A stretch of 36,419 bases of DNA from Candidatus Moraniibacteriota bacterium (GCA_030679895.1 JAUXSN010000002.1:1-36419); one strand, 5' to 3'; positions 9,187 to 18,451 are shown, counted from the stretch's first letter. The notes: generated by a model from the letters alone, not told the origin. Made by a program: numbers and translations.

Positions 9187-10293
9187 ATGGAACCTTCTTC
9201 AAAAAAAAAATTGCTCGCAGTCACCATTGCTTTTTCTGTCATGGCTTTTGCCAGTATAGCCTATTTTCTCGTTGCTCCCGAAAAAGAAATAACTGCAGAA
9301 AATAAACCCGCAGCGACAACTCCCCAACTCAAATCATTCCGGGGTGTTTTGGCCAGCACATTGCTTGACGCGAAAGAAGAAGCCGTCAAGATCGGAGAAA
9401 AAATCGGCGAAGCTGTTTCGAATCCGTTCGCCAGCACTCAAAACGATTCTTCTCAAAAGACTTCTTCCGAAACATCCGGTGAAAATAGTTTTTCTTTCGC
9501 GATTCTCGGCGATACACAACGTTTCGATGCCGGAAATCCGCAGGGAAATTTCCAAAAAGCGATGGCAAGCATAACAAAATTAAATCCTGATCTCGTGTTG
9601 GCTGTTGGTGACTTGGTTGAAGGCTGCGACGGAGACAACAAATGTTCTAAAAAATATAGCGACTGGAAAAAAATAGTGGGCTCTCTTTTGCCCAACACCT
9701 ATGCCATGCAGGGCAATCACGACCGCACCGGAGATGACAAAACCGACGATGTCTGGCGGTCCAGTTTCAGTTTCCCGACCAATGGCCCGTCCGGATTTAG
9801 CGAACAGGTCTATTCTTTTGATCATAAGAACTCTCATTTCGTCGTTCTGGACAGTGACAAACCTAAAGAACATCTGGTGAACGGCGAAGAGAGAAGCTGG
9901 CTCGAAAAAGACCTCTCCGCCAACAAAAAAGAAAATACTTTCGTTTTCTTCCACGAACCCGCTTATCCCGTGAGCTCCAAAATTACGGAAAGTCTTGACA
10001 AGGAGCCGACGGAGCGTAACGCCCTTTGGGAAATTTTGGATCGCCATAATGTTACGGCCGTTTTCAACGGGCACGAGCATATTGTCAGCCGCCGCAAAAT
10101 AGATGGAATTTATCAATTCGTTTTCGCCAATACGGATTCTTTCAATCATGATCTTCCGAAGTCCGGCATTGCCGAATACGCCAGCCAGATACAAGGCAGT
10201 TCCGGCCTCGTAAAAGTGGATGGGGGGGAAATTACGGTCGAAACCCACGCTCCCAGCGGTACACTCTTGAATTCATTTACTTTTTCGAAATAG
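9187..10293 (+). CDS. Calcineurin-like metallophosphoesterase with N-terminal membrane anchor
   Basis: AILGDTQRFD, VGDLVEG, MQGNHDRTGDD, VFNGHEHI motifs; N-terminal hydrophobic segment. ATG at 9187 preferred to 9085 (preceded by extended -10 TGCTATAAT). Confidence 0.85.
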   Translation: MEPSSKKKLLAVTIAFSVMAFASIAYFLVAPEKEITAENKPAATTPQLKSFRGVLASTLLDAKEEAVKIGEKIGEAVSNPFASTQNDSSQKTSSETSGENSFSFAILGDTQRFDAGNPQGNFQKAMASITKLNPDLVLAVGDLVEGCDGDNKCSKKYSDWKKIVGSLLPNTYAMQGNHDRTGDDKTDDVWRSSFSFPTNGPSGFSEQVYSFDHKNSHFVVLDSDKPKEHLVNGEERSWLEKDLSANKKENTFVFFHEPAYPVSSKITESLDKEPTERNALWEILDRHNVTAVFNGHEHIVSRRKIDGIYQFVFANTDSFNHDLPKSGIAEYASQIQGSSGLVKVDGGEITVETHAPSGTLLNSFTFSK

Positions 10294-10323
10294 AAAACTT
10301 GATAGGAGCCCAACTTATATATT

Positions 10324-10359
10324 AAAAAGAATTACGTAACTAGTTACGTAATTCTTTTT
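10324..10359. terminator. Perfect 36-bp palindromic bidirectional terminator
   Basis: AAAAAGAATTACGTAACT|AGTTACGTAATTCTTTTT between convergent genes. Confidence 0.85.
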
Positions 10360-10416
10360 TCGGAGTTTGATTCTCCCCGCCGAGATCCGCAGGAGTAACC
10401 CTTTCAGATATTTTAA

Positions 10417-11073
10417 TTACAAAAGTTTTTCCCAGTCTCCTTCCTCGAAATCCAGAAGTGACGGCAAGATCAAGTCCGCTATTGCCAGTTTCGGATGATC
10501 AAAAAACATTTCCTCCGGAACGCAGACGCATTTCATGCGCGCGGACTTCGCCGCCAGAAGCCCGTTGAAAGAATCCTCGAAGGCAAGACAATATTCCGGA
10601 GCGACATCGAGCATTTTTGCCGTCGTGAGATATACTCCCGGATGCGGTTTTCCATGCTCTTCGAATTCCGCGGAGTAAATTTCGTCAAAATATTCTCCTA
10701 TTCCCAGTTTTTCGACGGCAGCGTCAATTATCAACATAACCGACGAAGAGGCTAGGGCCATTTTTACATTTTTTTTCTTCATCATCTCCAGTATTTGCCT
10801 CGTGCCTGGCATTTCAACGCCCCTGGCCCTGACTCGCGAGATAAGATCCGCGACAAGCGCGTTCTCAAGTTCTTTCTTGGATGGAGTAGTCCAGGGTTTT
10901 ATGTTGAACCAGTGGTCGACAATTTTGTCGACTCTCAGGCCTGCAGTTTCAACAACCTGCGATTTGTCCAGATTAAGACCAGCCATCTTAGCGGTCTCGA
11001 TTTCCGCCTCCCACCAAAGCGGTTCTGAATCAATAAGAAGACCATCCATATCGAATATGACTGCTTTTATCAT
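10417..11073 (-). CDS. HAD-superfamily hydrolase (beta-phosphoglucomutase-like subfamily)
   Basis: AVIFDMDGLLIDSEPLWWEAE; LASSS; EDSFNGLLAAKSARM. Confidence 0.88.
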   Translation of the reverse strand: MIKAVIFDMDGLLIDSEPLWWEAEIETAKMAGLNLDKSQVVETAGLRVDKIVDHWFNIKPWTTPSKKELENALVADLISRVRARGVEMPGTRQILEMMKKKNVKMALASSSVMLIIDAAVEKLGIGEYFDEIYSAEFEEHGKPHPGVYLTTAKMLDVAPEYCLAFEDSFNGLLAAKSARMKCVCVPEEMFFDHPKLAIADLILPSLLDFEEGDWEKLL

Positions 11074-11156
11074 AATCCTATTCCCTTAGTTTTATTTTAT
11101 GCGTATAAGCCCTGCCAAAATCCACGTAGAGGGAAAACTGTGTATTTTCTGCCCCT

Positions 11157-11186
11157 ATCCTATCACCAAAACGCCTTTTTTATCAA
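11157..11186 (-). promoter_or_regulatory. Sigma-70-type promoter upstream of the HAD hydrolase gene
   Basis: Minus strand TTGATA-N18-TAGGAT; near-identical to the box at 11663-11691. Confidence 0.7.
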
Positions 11187-11656
11187 ATAAAAATGGGGGG
11201 ATATCAAGGCATCACGATTGCCGACATCCCCCCAGGCCAAACACGCCTTCTCCCCTTGAGATGGACTATAAAGTCGCCCCAGGACTCATTAGCCCACCGC
11301 TCTCGGGATCCTTACGGATGAGGCCCAAGAACCGTTCCAGATAAAACTGGCTCACGCATACTGCAAGAGAGGCGCGAGAGTTGCTTCGTGCAGATCATGA
11401 CATAACCCCCAAAAAGAGAAAGAGGTTCGCCGAATGAGGGCGATTATCCCGGGATATACTCCACCGGGTCAGATGGAGTATTATTCAACCGAGATAAATG
11501 TTTCAATGATCCGCTCCAAACACAATCTCTCTATTTGCGGGATATCCTACCGGACGAAAGGCCACCCTAGCGGCGGCACGCTATCCATGTCAACCCCACA
11601 AAGTTCCTTATAAAGAACGACAATGACTGTTATGAATATAACAGGCTCAATTTCTT
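11186..11656 (-). ncRNA. Unidentified structured noncoding RNA candidate (~470 nt)
   Basis: No plausible CDS; minus-strand promoter at 11663-11691, multiple hairpins (CTGTTAT/ATAACAG, GCCGCC/GGTGGC, TACTCCA/TGGAGTA with possible CCCGG/CCGGG pseudoknot, ATCC-GTAA-GGAT, GACT/AGTC, TCTC/GAGA), G/C-rich terminator at 11190-11233. Confidence 0.65.
11188..11233 (-). terminator. Intrinsic terminator of the ncRNA candidate
   Basis: Minus strand GGGGGGAT...GGCA-ATCGTGA-TGCC...ATCCCCCC followed by ATTTTTATTT. Confidence 0.8.
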
Positions 11657-11662
11657 GCCCCT

Positions 11663-11691
11663 ATTCTATCTCAAAACACCTTTTTTATCAA
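11663..11691 (-). promoter_or_regulatory. Sigma-70-type promoter of the ncRNA candidate
   Basis: Minus strand TTGATA-N17-TAGAAT. Confidence 0.7.
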
Positions 11692-11695
11692 GAAA

Positions 11696-11717
11696 GAACA
11701 GGATTTGATCCCTGTTC
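11696..11717 (-). terminator. Hairpin terminator downstream of the SHOCT-domain gene
   Basis: Minus strand GAACAGG-N8-CCTGTTC followed by TTTCTT. Confidence 0.7.
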
Positions 11718-11742
11718 TCGCCGTAAACTAAAATCGGCTTTG

Positions 11743-11997
11743 TTATTCCAAATCTTTTTTCATTTTCTCAAAATCTTCTTTAGTTACCTCTCCTTTGGCA
11801 TAGCGTTCTTTGAGAATATCCAAAGCGCCCTTTTCCTTGTGCTTATGTTCGCCAAGATTATGCCAGCAACCATGACCTGAAAAACCGCGGATCAAGGCAA
11901 AAATCGCAAAAATAATCAGCGCCCAAAAAATAAGCATGGAGATGAAACCAAAGCCAAAACCGATTCCTCCCATATGCCCGTAATAATTTCCCATCAT
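11743..11997 (-). CDS. Small membrane protein with C-terminal SHOCT-like domain
   Basis: One TM helix plus [27 protein letters not shown], the SHOCT signature. Confidence 0.85.
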   Translation of the reverse strand: MMGNYYGHMGGIGFGFGFISMLIFWALIIFAIFALIRGFSGHGCWHNLGEHKHKEKGALDILKERYAKGEVTKEDFEKMKKDLE

Positions 11998-12077
11998 ATA
12001 TGTATTTTACTATTTACCTCAACAACTATTACGTTTCGGGCATCTCTTTATTTCAACCGCTTTTCTTAACATATAAA

Positions 12078-12117
12078 AAGCCCCGGGGAGGAAGAACATT
12101 TCTCTCCAGGGCTAAAA
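12078..12117 (-). terminator. Intrinsic terminator after the YkgJ-like gene
   Basis: Minus strand AGCCCTGGAGAG...CTCCCCGGGGCT then TTTTTAT. Confidence 0.7.
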
Positions 12118-12531
12118 GGTTATCCAGCGTCCTCCCTCCATTATGGGACAGTTTGGTAAAAGAGACGTGCCGAATATACGGCAGGCGATTGGCCGATACT
12201 CGTAAATCGCGCATTTGTTTTCTCGATTAAGGAACACGCACTTAATCCATTTAATGCGTTTATTGACAGCATAAATAATTGCTTCACACATCAGCTCTTC
12301 AATTTCCCTTTCCGTGGCCTCCTTTTTTATTCTTTGAAAGATTTTTAGGAGCGGGAAAATATAATATCCCCTGTTTCGCCCGCCGATCAGTTTCACGATT
12401 TTGCAGTTGTACCGACGGAATAGGCCCAGTTCCTCGGCTCTCTGGAATGAATCCCGATCCCAAAGAGTGAAAATTCCACAGCAAAATGCTTTGCAAGGCC
12501 AGCCTCTCGTGCAGGGTGGTGTTTGGTACAT
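12112..12531 (-). CDS. YkgJ-family cysteine cluster protein
   Basis: Cys-rich: CTRGWPCKAFCCG, CVFLNRENKCAIYEYRPIACRIFG. Confidence 0.75.
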   Translation of the reverse strand: MYQTPPCTRGWPCKAFCCGIFTLWDRDSFQRAEELGLFRRYNCKIVKLIGGRNRGYYIFPLLKIFQRIKKEATEREIEELMCEAIIYAVNKRIKWIKCVFLNRENKCAIYEYRPIACRIFGTSLLPNCPIMEGGRWITF

Positions 12532-12636
12532 ATTGCCCTCCTCAATATGTAAGGTTGATATGATTTTTGAAGTAATTCATCCTACCAAAGATCTCTGTGT
12601 TTTTCAAATTTGTTCTAGATACACTATACTAAATAC

Positions 12637-13467
12637 ATGCCACAAGCTTGGCAAAATATTCCCGATCACCTGAATCCAATTGCATTCCGCCTCGGCCCGG
12701 TTGAGATTTTCTGGTACGGAATAATGTATCTGGTTGCTTTTGCGATTGTTTATTATTTGGTCCGTTACCGAATCAGAACTGAAAAAATGGGAATTTCTTT
12801 TGAAACCGTCCAGGATTTTTTTCCTTGGGCAATTGTGGGCTTGTTATTAGGCGCGCGGCTCGGAGATGTTTTCATTTATGACTGGAGTTATTTTTCGAAG
12901 CATCCGCTTGAGATATTTTTGCCTTTTGATATTTATAATCATTGGCAATATATCGGGATTTACGGGATGTCGTATTTTGGGGGACTCGTCGGCCTTGCGA
13001 TTGCGCTTTATCTCTTTTGTAAAATTAAGAAAATTAATCTTTTGGAGTTTAGCGATTTGTTCTCCCCCGCCGTCCCGCTTGCTTTCACTTTCGGCCGATT
13101 GGGAAATTTCATAAACGGGGAATTGTACGGACGAATTACAAATAAATTTTGGGGAATGTATTTCCCGGCTGATTTTTCCGGCCAGCTTCGCCATCCTTCG
13201 CAGCTTTATGAAGCGCTTCTTGAGGGAATTTTGCTGTTCGCTATTTTGTGGAATCTTCGCAAAAAAAATTACCCGGCCGGGTATTTAACTGCTTTTTATC
13301 TCATTGGCTACGGAATCGCCCGCTTCACCGGCGAATTTTTCCGTGAGCCGGATAAAAGCTGGTTCTTCAACCCGAAAATGTTATCGAGCGGACAAGTATT
13401 TTCCCTTCTTTTGATTTTTGCCGCCCTATTTTTACTAATACTGAAAAGATCCAAAAGGCGTGCTTAG
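12637..13467 (+). CDS. lgt: Prolipoprotein diacylglyceryl transferase
   Basis: FWYGIMYLVAF, GRLGNFINGELYGR signature, RHPSQLYEALLEG, multi-TM. Confidence 0.95.
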   Translation: MPQAWQNIPDHLNPIAFRLGPVEIFWYGIMYLVAFAIVYYLVRYRIRTEKMGISFETVQDFFPWAIVGLLLGARLGDVFIYDWSYFSKHPLEIFLPFDIYNHWQYIGIYGMSYFGGLVGLAIALYLFCKIKKINLLEFSDLFSPAVPLAFTFGRLGNFINGELYGRITNKFWGMYFPADFSGQLRHPSQLYEALLEGILLFAILWNLRKKNYPAGYLTAFYLIGYGIARFTGEFFREPDKSWFFNPKMLSSGQVFSLLLIFAALFLLILKRSKRRA

Positions 13468-14610
13468 CTCCACTTCATTTTTTCCTTTTGCCTCTTCACA
13501 TTTCCCAAGTTCGTATAACTCAACACTGGTTTCTTTGGAAACGAAATCGATGGCCTCTTTCAAAATTCCGCCTTCGCCCGATCCCACCGCTTCGAGCCCA
13601 ATCCCCATATTAAACGTCACGCACATATTTTCCCAACTTTCTTTTGATTCGTTCTGAATCAATTTAAAAAGAGGCGGGCAATCCGGAATTTGCTTTATAT
13701 ATCGAATATTATTTCCCAAGCTGCGCACCTTCGTCAGTCCTCCGCCGGTATTGATGCAAAGGCCATGAAGCAGATGGAGCGCTTTTTTCTTTTTCAACTC
13801 CTCTATCAAAAATTTTATCACAATCGCCCACTGGCGCGTGGGAGAAAGGATGGCTTCGCCGATTGTCATGCCCAGTTCGTCGATACGGTCTTCCACTTTA
13901 TATTTTCCCAGGTAGGGATATTTTTCACGGACTAAGAACGGATATTTTTTGGCGTAGTCGGCGCGCATCAGACAAGTTCTGGCCATCGTGAGTCCGTTCG
14001 TCATCATTCCGGAATTCGGTTTTTCTTCCCATTCGGCCTGCCCGGCGCTGGAAAAACCAAAAATCGAATCCCCCGCTTCGATGTTTCCCCGGATTATATC
14101 CGCCTCCGGCGCAGTCGCGCGAACATCAATATCAATGGCGTAGGAATTGACCTGGTCCGGAAGATCGGCCGTTTCCCCGCCCAGAAATTCAATTTCCAGG
14201 CCGAACTTTTTATAGAGTTCGATCATTTTCAAAAATCCCAATCCCAGCTGTTTCAAGATTATATCTTTGGGAACGTTTTTCGAATTGATGTTGATGACAT
14301 CCGTTACTTCATAGGTATCAATGAATCCGCTGGCCGCAATGTCGCCCGTATTCGAAGAAAGCGCGTCAAAAATTTCTTCCTGGAAAATTGTTTCGTCGCC
14401 GGTTTCGAAATAATGGAGGCAACGCTGGATACTCTTGCTCCCGCTGCCGTCGGAATGCTTCACTTTCACCCAGCCCGGATTTTTCTTGTCGCGCGCCATC
14501 ACGCAAAAAGCGTTCGGGAAATCATTCTTCATGATTTTCTCAAACACTCCCCGCACGTTATCCTTGTGCGGATCAACTCCCAATTTTTCGTAGATGCTTT
14601 GTTTGGGCAT
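13435..14610 (-). CDS. purM: Phosphoribosylformylglycinamidine cyclo-ligase (AIR synthetase), divergent long form
   Basis: HSDGSGSKS, GGETADLPDQV, GFSSAGQ, SGMMTNGLTMAR; 391 aa; next to purL. Confidence 0.85.
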   Translation of the reverse strand: MPKQSIYEKLGVDPHKDNVRGVFEKIMKNDFPNAFCVMARDKKNPGWVKVKHSDGSGSKSIQRCLHYFETGDETIFQEEIFDALSSNTGDIAASGFIDTYEVTDVININSKNVPKDIILKQLGLGFLKMIELYKKFGLEIEFLGGETADLPDQVNSYAIDIDVRATAPEADIIRGNIEAGDSIFGFSSAGQAEWEEKPNSGMMTNGLTMARTCLMRADYAKKYPFLVREKYPYLGKYKVEDRIDELGMTIGEAILSPTRQWAIVIKFLIEELKKKKALHLLHGLCINTGGGLTKVRSLGNNIRYIKQIPDCPPLFKLIQNESKESWENMCVTFNMGIGLEAVGSGEGGILKEAIDFVSKETSVELYELGKCEEAKGKNEVELSTPFGSFQY

Positions 14611-14638
14611 AAATATTATTTAGTACTTTTATTTTTTC

Positions 14639-17600
14639 TCACTTCCGGTTGCACCACTCCCGCGCGTTCTGGAACATCTTGAGCCAGGGAGACGCTTTCC
14701 AGGCTTTATTTTGCTCTTCCGGAAGATAGGGCCATTGCCATTTGAGAAAGGCTCTTTCCGGATGCGGCATCATGGCAAGATGCCTTCCGTCCGGAGAACA
14801 AAGAGCCGCAATTCCTTTGAGCGATCCGTTTGGATTGAAGGGATATTTTTTAGCCGGTTTGTTTTTGTCATCGACATAGATTATAGGCGCCAGTTTCCTG
14901 GCCGAGACTTTTTTGAAAATATCCTGGTCTGGACAATAAAGTTGTCCCTCTCCATGAGCTATCCAAATTCCCAGTTTTGAATTTTCCATACCTTGAAGCA
15001 TCATCGCCGGGCTTTTTTTGATTTTCACCGTCAGCCATCTTGATTCAAACCGGCCGGATTGGTTCCGGATGAATCTGGGCTGTTTTTCATCGGGCGTTCC
15101 TTTAAACGGCACCCAGCCGAGAAGCGCCATCAACTGGCAGCCATTGCAAACTCCCAACGAGAAAGTATCTTCTCGCTCATAAAATTTATCAAACATCTCT
15201 CTTATTTTTTCGTTGAAGCGAATTGTGCCCGCCCAGCCTTTAGCGCTGTCCAGAACATCGGCATAGGAAAATCCTCCCACAAAAACGAGGCCCCTGAAAT
15301 CGTCCAGGCTGATTTCCCCATTCAAAAGATCATTTACGGTGACGTCCCATGGTTCGAACCCGGCCGCGAAAAAAGCGGAAGTCATTTCCCGGTCCCCATT
15401 GCTGCCTTCCTCGCGAAGAATAGCTACCTTTGGTTTTTTTTCGGCTTCGATAATTTCATCCGGCGTTTTTTCTGGTTCAAAAGACACCTCGTAACTGATT
15501 CCTTGGCGGTTATGCTGCTTGGCTTGAACTTTCGCCAGCTCTGGATTCATTTGAAATTGCTCCAGCCGGTCGCTGGTCGCTTCCCACCATTTGAGAAGGT
15601 CTTTCGTGCTTGCGTCCAATTCCAGTTTTTCCCCGTTATATATTTTGAGATCCTTTTCTTTTTTAGTTCCGCCAAGTGTTTCGAAAAGCAAGTCCGAATC
15701 CCTGAAAATCGAAATGATTTTTTCTTCGTTTTCCGGAAGATATTCGATCACAATCCCCAATTCTTCCGAAAATAGTTTTGAGACCAGGTCCGCACTTTCC
15801 CCAAGCTTAATTTCAGCTCCGCAATTTCCCGCCATCACCATTTCAGCTATTGCCGTCACCAGCCCTCCATCGCTTCGGTCATGGCCCGCCAGTATCAGAT
15901 TTTCTTCAATCATTTTTTGAACCGCCAGAAATGCTTTTTTGAGTTTTTCCGGGTTTTCAACATCTGGCGAAACATTTCCTATTTTTCCAAAAATTTGAGC
16001 CAGAGCCGATCCGCCAAGGCGATTTTCACCAGTTGAAAGATCAACGAACATCAACCGGCTCTCACCCGGCTTTTTGATGTCCGGCGTCACAAATTTTTCG
16101 ATGTCAGGCATGGTAGCGTAAGCCGAAACTACCATCTGGCCCGGTGCTTTCACGACTTCCTCGCCAACTTTGGCCGCCATGGAAAGGCTGTCTTTCCCTC
16201 CGTCAACCGCAATTCCGAGACTGATCATGATATCTCTCATTGAAACAGCCGCGTCATATATATTCGCGCCTTCTCCCGGAAGTTTGGCCGCCCACATCCA
16301 GTTGACCGAGCACTTGATATGAGGCAAGTCGCTTATTTTTGCCCACATCATATTGGTAAGCGCCTCGCCAACCGCCATTCTCGCCCCCGCTTTGGGATCA
16401 ATCAGCATCTTCAAGGGTTGCTCGCCGATTGAAATGGCTGTTCCTGTTTTTCCAAAATGGCTTTGGGCCACAACTGAAACATCCGCAACCGGGAGCTGGA
16501 GCGGGCCCGAGCATTGCTGGCCCGCGATAAGTCCCGTAACGCTCCGGTCGACTTTCCGCACCAAATATCCTTTTGATCCGACGGACGGCAAGCAAAATAT
16601 TTTTCTGACCGCGTCTTTGATTTTGATATTTTTCGGCAAAACAAACGGCTTCAATTTCAAAGGTTTTCTTTTGGACACGAATTTTTTCTGTGGCATGTCG
16701 CCTAAAATTTTTTCAAGCTCCAGATTAACCGGCGAAGAATCGTCCTTACTGTCATGAAGAACAATTTTTCCGTCCCCCGTGATTTCTCCCAGCACTTCGC
16801 AGCTTACTCTTTCTCTTTGGCAGATGGATTGAAAGCCTTCCATCTGTTCCGGCCGGATGAGAAGAGCATTGCGTTCTTGATATTCTCCGCCCCAAATTTC
16901 AAGGACCGACATGGTCTTGTCTCCCAGTTTAATATTTCTGATTTCCACCTTGCCTCCGACTGGATCGACCAATTCGGTGACAACATTGCAAGGACCGCCC
17001 GCCCCCTGATCATGGATACTGACAATTGGATTATCGCTGCCCATCTCCACGCAGGCTCTGATAACCCGGTTCATTTTTTGTTCCATCTCTGCATCTCCTC
17101 TTTGCACCGCTGAAAAATCAAGTTCTTCCTTGTTTTCTCCCTGGATCATACTTGAGGCCGAGCCGCCTCCAATTCCAATGCGATAAGCCGGGCCGCCGAT
17201 CTGGATAATTTTCATTCCCGCTTCCGGTTTTTCTTTTTCAATATGCCGCTCATCCATTTGTCCCACCCCTCCCGTAAACATGATGGGTTTGATCCATTCC
17301 CTTCTTTCATTCTTCTTTAGTTTTATCCCAAAAGTTCTTACGAATCCCTGAATCAGCGGTTCGCCAAATTTGTTTCCAAAATCCGAAGCTCCGTTGCTTT
17401 CTTTGATCAGGATCTGAAGCGGCGTCGCCAGATTCGTTGGATATTCGAAGCCTTTTTTTTCTCCGCCGATTTTATGATCATTTATATTCAAACTTCCCGT
17501 GCAATAGCCCGCCGTTCCGGCAATAACAAGCGCCCCTTTTCCCGTCGCCTGGACATCCCGAATCCGACCGCCGGTTCCTGTTTCCGCGCCCGGAAAAGGA

Positions 17601-18451
17601 GCCACTCCTGAAGGAAAGTTGTGGGTTTCCGCGGTGAATATCGGGTGATAAGTCTCCTCCCGAAAAGAAAAAGGGGAGAATTTGCCGGATTTTTCCGGCT
17701 TTATGGTTTTTATTTGGTATCCTTTGATGGCGCTCGAATTATCCTTGAAAGCGATGAGGCTGTTTGAGGGATTGGCCTTGAGCGTGGAGCTCACAACATC
17801 GAGCAAGTTTTCCGGCATCTCCTGTCCGTCAATGATAATCCGTCCTTTGAAAAACCAATGGCGGGAATGTTCACTGTTGGCTTGCCCGAGCTGAAAGCAT
17901 TCCACGTTGGTCGGATTTCTCTTGAAGTCTTTTGCAAATAAATCGAAATAGAAATTTATGTCCCAATCGTCCATTCCCAGCCCGATTTCTTTGTTTATTT
18001 TTCGAAGCTCCTCTATTCCTTTTTCGATAAGCCGGATTTCATAAACTTCTTTCGGTTTGATTCCGGTTTCGAAAGTTTCCAACGGCTTTTCATAAACACA
18101 TTCCGTCATCCGATCATGGCTCGCTCTGGTAAATTCTTCAATGCCCGAGTCTTTCGGCAAAACGCATCTTTTCGATTTTTCAATTCGCGTTATTTTTTCA
18201 ATGCCGCAGGACCGACAGATGGAAACGGCGTTCGTCGAAAAAGCGGACTCAAAATTCATCCGCGGCCCGATTTCGACTATTTCGCCTTTTTCCGGATCAA
18301 GAAAAGAGTTCCGGCTCAAATTTTCCGGCTCAAAAGTTTCCGCGAAAAGCCATTTCAGGACTTTTATTTCGCTTTCCGAGAGCGGCTCGGCCGTTTCAAT
18401 ATAGAAGCAGTACTCCTTATCCTCCCCGTATTTTTTATAAAATCGCTCCAT
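14639..18451 (-). CDS. purL: Phosphoribosylformylglycinamidine synthase, single-chain (PurL plus glutamine amidotransferase domain)
   Basis: 1270 aa; FTAETHNFPSGVAPFPGAETGTGGRIRD, GGPAYRIGIGGGSASSM, C-terminal amidotransferase VGGFSYADVL, LGVCNGCQLM, MMPHPERAF. Confidence 0.95.
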   Translation of the reverse strand: MERFYKKYGEDKEYCFYIETAEPLSESEIKVLKWLFAETFEPENLSRNSFLDPEKGEIVEIGPRMNFESAFSTNAVSICRSCGIEKITRIEKSKRCVLPKDSGIEEFTRASHDRMTECVYEKPLETFETGIKPKEVYEIRLIEKGIEELRKINKEIGLGMDDWDINFYFDLFAKDFKRNPTNVECFQLGQANSEHSRHWFFKGRIIIDGQEMPENLLDVVSSTLKANPSNSLIAFKDNSSAIKGYQIKTIKPEKSGKFSPFSFREETYHPIFTAETHNFPSGVAPFPGAETGTGGRIRDVQATGKGALVIAGTAGYCTGSLNINDHKIGGEKKGFEYPTNLATPLQILIKESNGASDFGNKFGEPLIQGFVRTFGIKLKKNERREWIKPIMFTGGVGQMDERHIEKEKPEAGMKIIQIGGPAYRIGIGGGSASSMIQGENKEELDFSAVQRGDAEMEQKMNRVIRACVEMGSDNPIVSIHDQGAGGPCNVVTELVDPVGGKVEIRNIKLGDKTMSVLEIWGGEYQERNALLIRPEQMEGFQSICQRERVSCEVLGEITGDGKIVLHDSKDDSSPVNLELEKILGDMPQKKFVSKRKPLKLKPFVLPKNIKIKDAVRKIFCLPSVGSKGYLVRKVDRSVTGLIAGQQCSGPLQLPVADVSVVAQSHFGKTGTAISIGEQPLKMLIDPKAGARMAVGEALTNMMWAKISDLPHIKCSVNWMWAAKLPGEGANIYDAAVSMRDIMISLGIAVDGGKDSLSMAAKVGEEVVKAPGQMVVSAYATMPDIEKFVTPDIKKPGESRLMFVDLSTGENRLGGSALAQIFGKIGNVSPDVENPEKLKKAFLAVQKMIEENLILAGHDRSDGGLVTAIAEMVMAGNCGAEIKLGESADLVSKLFSEELGIVIEYLPENEEKIISIFRDSDLLFETLGGTKKEKDLKIYNGEKLELDASTKDLLKWWEATSDRLEQFQMNPELAKVQAKQHNRQGISYEVSFEPEKTPDEIIEAEKKPKVAILREEGSNGDREMTSAFFAAGFEPWDVTVNDLLNGEISLDDFRGLVFVGGFSYADVLDSAKGWAGTIRFNEKIREMFDKFYEREDTFSLGVCNGCQLMALLGWVPFKGTPDEKQPRFIRNQSGRFESRWLTVKIKKSPAMMLQGMENSKLGIWIAHGEGQLYCPDQDIFKKVSARKLAPIIYVDDKNKPAKKYPFNPNGSLKGIAALCSPDGRHLAMMPHPERAFLKWQWPYLPEEQNKAWKASPWLKMFQNAREWCNRK

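Noticed and set aside
9580-10248. 222-aa minus-strand ORF opposite the metallophosphoesterase
   Set aside because: Shadow ORF of a clearly conserved CDS with no motif of its own.
11099-11344. 81-aa plus-strand ORF inside the noncoding region
   Set aside because: Overlaps promoter and terminator signals on the other strand; no start context, no domain; Pro-rich translation of structured RNA.
11186-11656. Assignment of the ncRNA locus as tmRNA, RNase P RNA, SRP RNA, 6S RNA or a group I intron
   Set aside because: No CCA end or T-arm GGTTCRAATCC and no ALAA-type tag (tmRNA); no GAGGAAAGTCC block (RNase P); no GGAAGCAGCC loop (SRP); GACTTTATAGTC is a local hairpin, not the R/S pair of a group I intron. 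CTAATGAGTCC only superficially recalls a hammerhead core.
15059-15775. 238-aa plus-strand ORF inside purL
   Set aside because: Antisense shadow of purL; Phe-rich, no recognisable domain.
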